Origin: Nonlabens agnitus
Lineage (GTDB): Bacteria > Bacteroidota > Bacteroidia > Flavobacteriales > Flavobacteriaceae
Direction of reading: 5' to 3'
NCBI RefSeq assembly: GCF_002994045.1
Contig: NZ_MQUC01000003.1
Span: forward strand, 1,650,501-1,714,500
Length of the DNA stretch: 64,000 nucleotides
A program made the translations under genes and the position numbers. The stretch's first letter is position 1, and every line of letters begins with the position of its first letter. The notes below the pieces were generated by a model, which was given only the letters and a program-made list of their open reading frames with translations, was not told the DNA's origin and did not search any database. Positions 63,001-64,000 of the stretch are shown here, piece by piece.

Positions 63001-64000
63001 CTATAGGAACGGGAACAGATATTAAAATTTATAGCTCTAATACATCTACCACACCTTTGAGCTCCACCGATTTATTGACTGATGGCGATTATTACGCTAC
63101 AGATACAGTGGACGGCTGTGAAAGTGAAAGGGTCCTCGTTCCAGTGACTATTACACCTGCAACAACTTTTACAGCACCTGCAGATGTTTGCATTGATGCC
63201 GGCTTACAAACTGGACTTTCTGGTGGTACTGCGACAGGCGGTGTATATTCTGGTCCTGGAGTGACTGATGACGGTAATGGGTCGACTTATACCTTTGATC
63301 CGGTCACTGCTGGAGTTGGAATTCATACAATTGTTTATACCACAAATACCAATGGTTGTGCTGATAGCGCGAGTGATACTATAGAAGTGTTAGCGCTAGA
63401 CGATGCCATTTTCGCGTACAGCGATACCACCTACTGTACTGATGCGACTGATCCTGTGCCAACCATTACCGGTCTTGCTGGTGGAACCTTTAGTTCGACG
63501 GCTGGACTTTCCCTTAATTCAACCACAGGTGTGGTAGATCTTTCGGCTTCAACGCCTGGAAACTACACGGTGACCTATACGACTGCTGGGACTTGTCCTA
63601 ACAGCTCTACTGCTACTATTATTGTAAATGGTTTGGATGATGCCAGTTTCGCTTTCGCGAAAGCACAATATTGCCCTAATGAAGTAGATCCTACACCTAC
63701 GATTACTGGGCTTACAGGTGGCACATTTAGTTCCAGTGCTGGGCTTAGCATAAACACTTCTACCGGAGTAATTGATCTAAGCGCTTCAACTCAAGGCACT
63801 TATACGATCTCCTACACCACTAACGGTGATTGCCCAAATCTAAGCACAACAGTTGTAACCATTGAAGACAACACAGCACCTGTACCTGATACAGCCGTGC
63901 TTGCTGATGTTACAGCAGAGTGTTCTATAACAGCTCTTACCGCACCAACCGCGACTGATAATTGTGGCGGCACAGTAACGGTAACCAGTGATGCAGTATT
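60027..64000 (+). CDS. Giant secreted repeat-rich surface protein (3' end outside window)
   Basis: Open through 1,324 codons to the window edge. Signal peptide ends A22-K-A24, Q25, encoded by palindrome A. Residues 25-235 hold an SCP-like or lamin-tail-like secreted domain (DAPGDIAIVALHSDDG...GFSFILLDNAP), then cadherin-like segments (TVTEDVATAIDLSAYNITDADGD, VTENTASNIDLST), then five 79-residue repeats with LDDASFxYxxxxYC...DPxPTITGL and CPNSS (starts 61938, 62175, 62412, 63396, 63633) broken by a 250-residue segment (SITGGCSVLNGIYILNG, GYDGSKWVLY). A HYR domain begins at about 63870. The C-terminal sorting domain would lie beyond the window. Confidence 0.88.
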   Translation, partial: MKQFYSSKLVMFAVTFFVFAFAKAQTQNNLIDAPGDIAIVALHSDDGTAGEEDGFSFILLDNAPAGATIRFIDEEWLGTTFQSPTAEGELLWTNNSGSQIAAGTVVNITDTDGPGEAASIGIVDEVEDSFNINGNSDQIYAVTGTRAVPGTFLTFYGTLEAGATLAGTGLTDGINAQVGSVGFLEGRYTGPTTCNGTAEACATQFNTTSNWTPGEYTHPNDVPSAPSTYTGSVFAGNTAPDLGGTPADVTVTEDVATAIDLSAYNITDADGDLVTVTLGVDRGTIASVNGNGTTSGVIITNSGTASMTLQGSVANINTYLNDTSKITYTTALNDTTTATLTVTPNDGTINGTADTVLINVTAVNDDPVVTIPNPNPGVSFLEGGTAVTINNSFTIDEPDGENINLVSLSITSFFPNNGESIAVTAPGPYTANFNSTTGVLTLTGTGTAAQAQAAIRTATFVNTGDDPSVGNTRNNRSFVFTVTDASGNSVSSSNFAFLSIAAINDDPTLSSLPSDLTVTENTASNIDLSTAVLADVDAGTQSVSLTIATSSGTLAASTSGGVTVSNSGTASITLSGAIANINTYLDTASNIQVTTASGLTGNDAAVLTITGSDNGNSGSGGGGTINFGSVNLDIDVQLDDASFSYSAASFCVNEVDPLPTITGEAGGTFSSTAGLSINFTTGAVDVSASTPGTYTVTYTTMNPGQNTASQTITVNALDDASFNYAAAAYCTNDSDPTPTITGLAGGTFSSTAGLSINATTGAVDVSASTPGIYTVTYTTAGACPNSSSISFTINTLDDASFSYGDLEFCATGADAIPTITGLGGGTFSSTAGISINATTGAVDVSASTPGIYTVTYTTAGACPNSSNVSLEITSTPEPIFGNGDSNSINVSITGGCSVLNGIYILNGTINGKNNYEYQADPFYEIGYDGSKWVLYANNDFTNNGYENTTVSAGLNPPSSGWVRTACTDGTMTIDSSDTNSFCAGDTVNDLISIGTGTDIKIYSSNTSTTPLSSTDLLTDGDYYATDTVDGCESERVLVPVTITPATTFTAPADVCIDAGLQTGLSGGTATGGVYSGPGVTDDGNGSTYTFDPVTAGVGIHTIVYTTNTNGCADSASDTIEVLALDDAIFAYSDTTYCTDATDPVPTITGLAGGTFSSTAGLSLNSTTGVVDLSASTPGNYTVTYTTAGTCPNSSTATIIVNGLDDASFAFAKAQYCPNEVDPTPTITGLTGGTFSSSAGLSINTSTGVIDLSASTQGTYTISYTTNGDCPNLSTTVVTIEDNTAPVPDTAVLADVTAECSITALTAPTATDNCGGTVTVTSDAV
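60083..60097. repeat. Palindrome A, in a signal-peptide coding region
   Basis: CGCTTTCGCGAAAGC read as AFAKA; forms the signal-peptidase site of the giant surface protein. Confidence 0.9.
61938..62648 (+). repeat. Three 237-bp coding repeats (79 residues each)
   Basis: Units start at 61938, 62175 and 62412. The second and third are almost identical over about 110 bp (from 62267 and 62504), showing recent duplication or conversion. Confidence 0.9.
63396..63869 (+). repeat. Two further 237-bp coding repeats
   Basis: Units start at 63396 and 63633. The second carries palindrome A (63650-63664) at the place where the others have FNYAAAAYC-like codons, without any change in length. Confidence 0.88.
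63650..63664. repeat. Palindrome A in a 79-residue repeat
   Basis: CGCTTTCGCGAAAGC read as AFAKA (DDASFAFAKAQYC), replacing the codons of the sister repeats in place. Confidence 0.9.

Noticed and set aside
1..64000. Insertion sequences, integrases, tRNA or rRNA genes
   Set aside because: I found no transposase or integrase signature and no convincing tRNA cloverleaf or rRNA sequence; the repeats lack an internal transposase gene.

Overview
The window looks like a chromosomal segment of a marine-type Flavobacteriaceae bacterium (Bacteroidota). Evidence: a Bacteroidota-style SecA tail, a PorV/PorQ-family outer-membrane protein, MeaB, a very large exopolysaccharide cluster, multidomain surface proteins with HYR- and cadherin-like repeats, and almost no purine-rich Shine-Dalgarno sites. 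The palindrome CGCTTTCGCGAAAGCG recurs about once per 3 kb. It reminds me of Nonlabens/Dokdonia-type genomes, but the genus is only a guess.

Layout. 1-5.8 kb: end of secA with a strong hairpin terminator, three stem-loop repeats, a DUF3140 gene, meaB, a PAP2 phosphatase, lptB, pssA and a PorV-like gene. 5.8-7.5 kb: lnt, whose stop codon is the first bases of a 34-copy 8-bp tandem repeat (7455-7725). 7.8-53.2 kb: one huge polysaccharide locus, almost all on the minus strand. It is probably transcribed from wza (53235) through wzc, wzm, a dolichyl-phosphate-sugar-synthase-like enzyme, a GT-C-like membrane protein, a pyruvyltransferase, wzt, methyltransferases and about two dozen glycosyltransferases (GT2, GT4, GT14, GT47), an acyltransferase, a CMP-nonulosonate branch (NeuB-like, and NeuA fused to a HAD phosphatase), an O-antigen polymerase/ligase and a WbaP/WcaJ-like initiating transferase at 7787-9178. 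53.2-54.7 kb: a degenerate 374-bp tandem array. 55-59 kb: an ABC-F ATPase, a methyltransferase and a LolD/MacB-like ATPase. 59.4-64 kb: a secreted tail-collar protein and the first 1,324 codons of a giant repetitive surface protein that runs off the window.

How it fits together: the locus carries parts of both export logics. Wza/Wzc, a Wzy-like protein and an initiating phosphoglycosyltransferase belong to the Wzy-dependent route. Wzm, a Wzt with a C-terminal domain and a kinase-like/methyltransferase protein belong to the ABC-transporter route. No Wzx flippase was recognised. The product is probably a long, branched, decorated (pyruvyl, acyl, methyl, nonulosonate) surface polysaccharide.

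The most unusual signal is not a gene. Several families of small palindromic elements are scattered through the window and, unlike ordinary REP sequences, many lie in frame inside conserved genes. The CGCTTTCGCGAAAGCG palindrome occurs in 20 intact, variant or interrupted copies, 18 of them inside coding sequence and in all three reading frames. In three genes it is split at its centre by a different element of 21, 24 or 63 bp (all multiples of three), once with a third element nested inside the second. One GT4 glycosyltransferase carries a repeat-built in-frame insertion of about 217 residues between its two half-domains. This resembles in principle the protein-coding palindromic elements known from Rickettsia.
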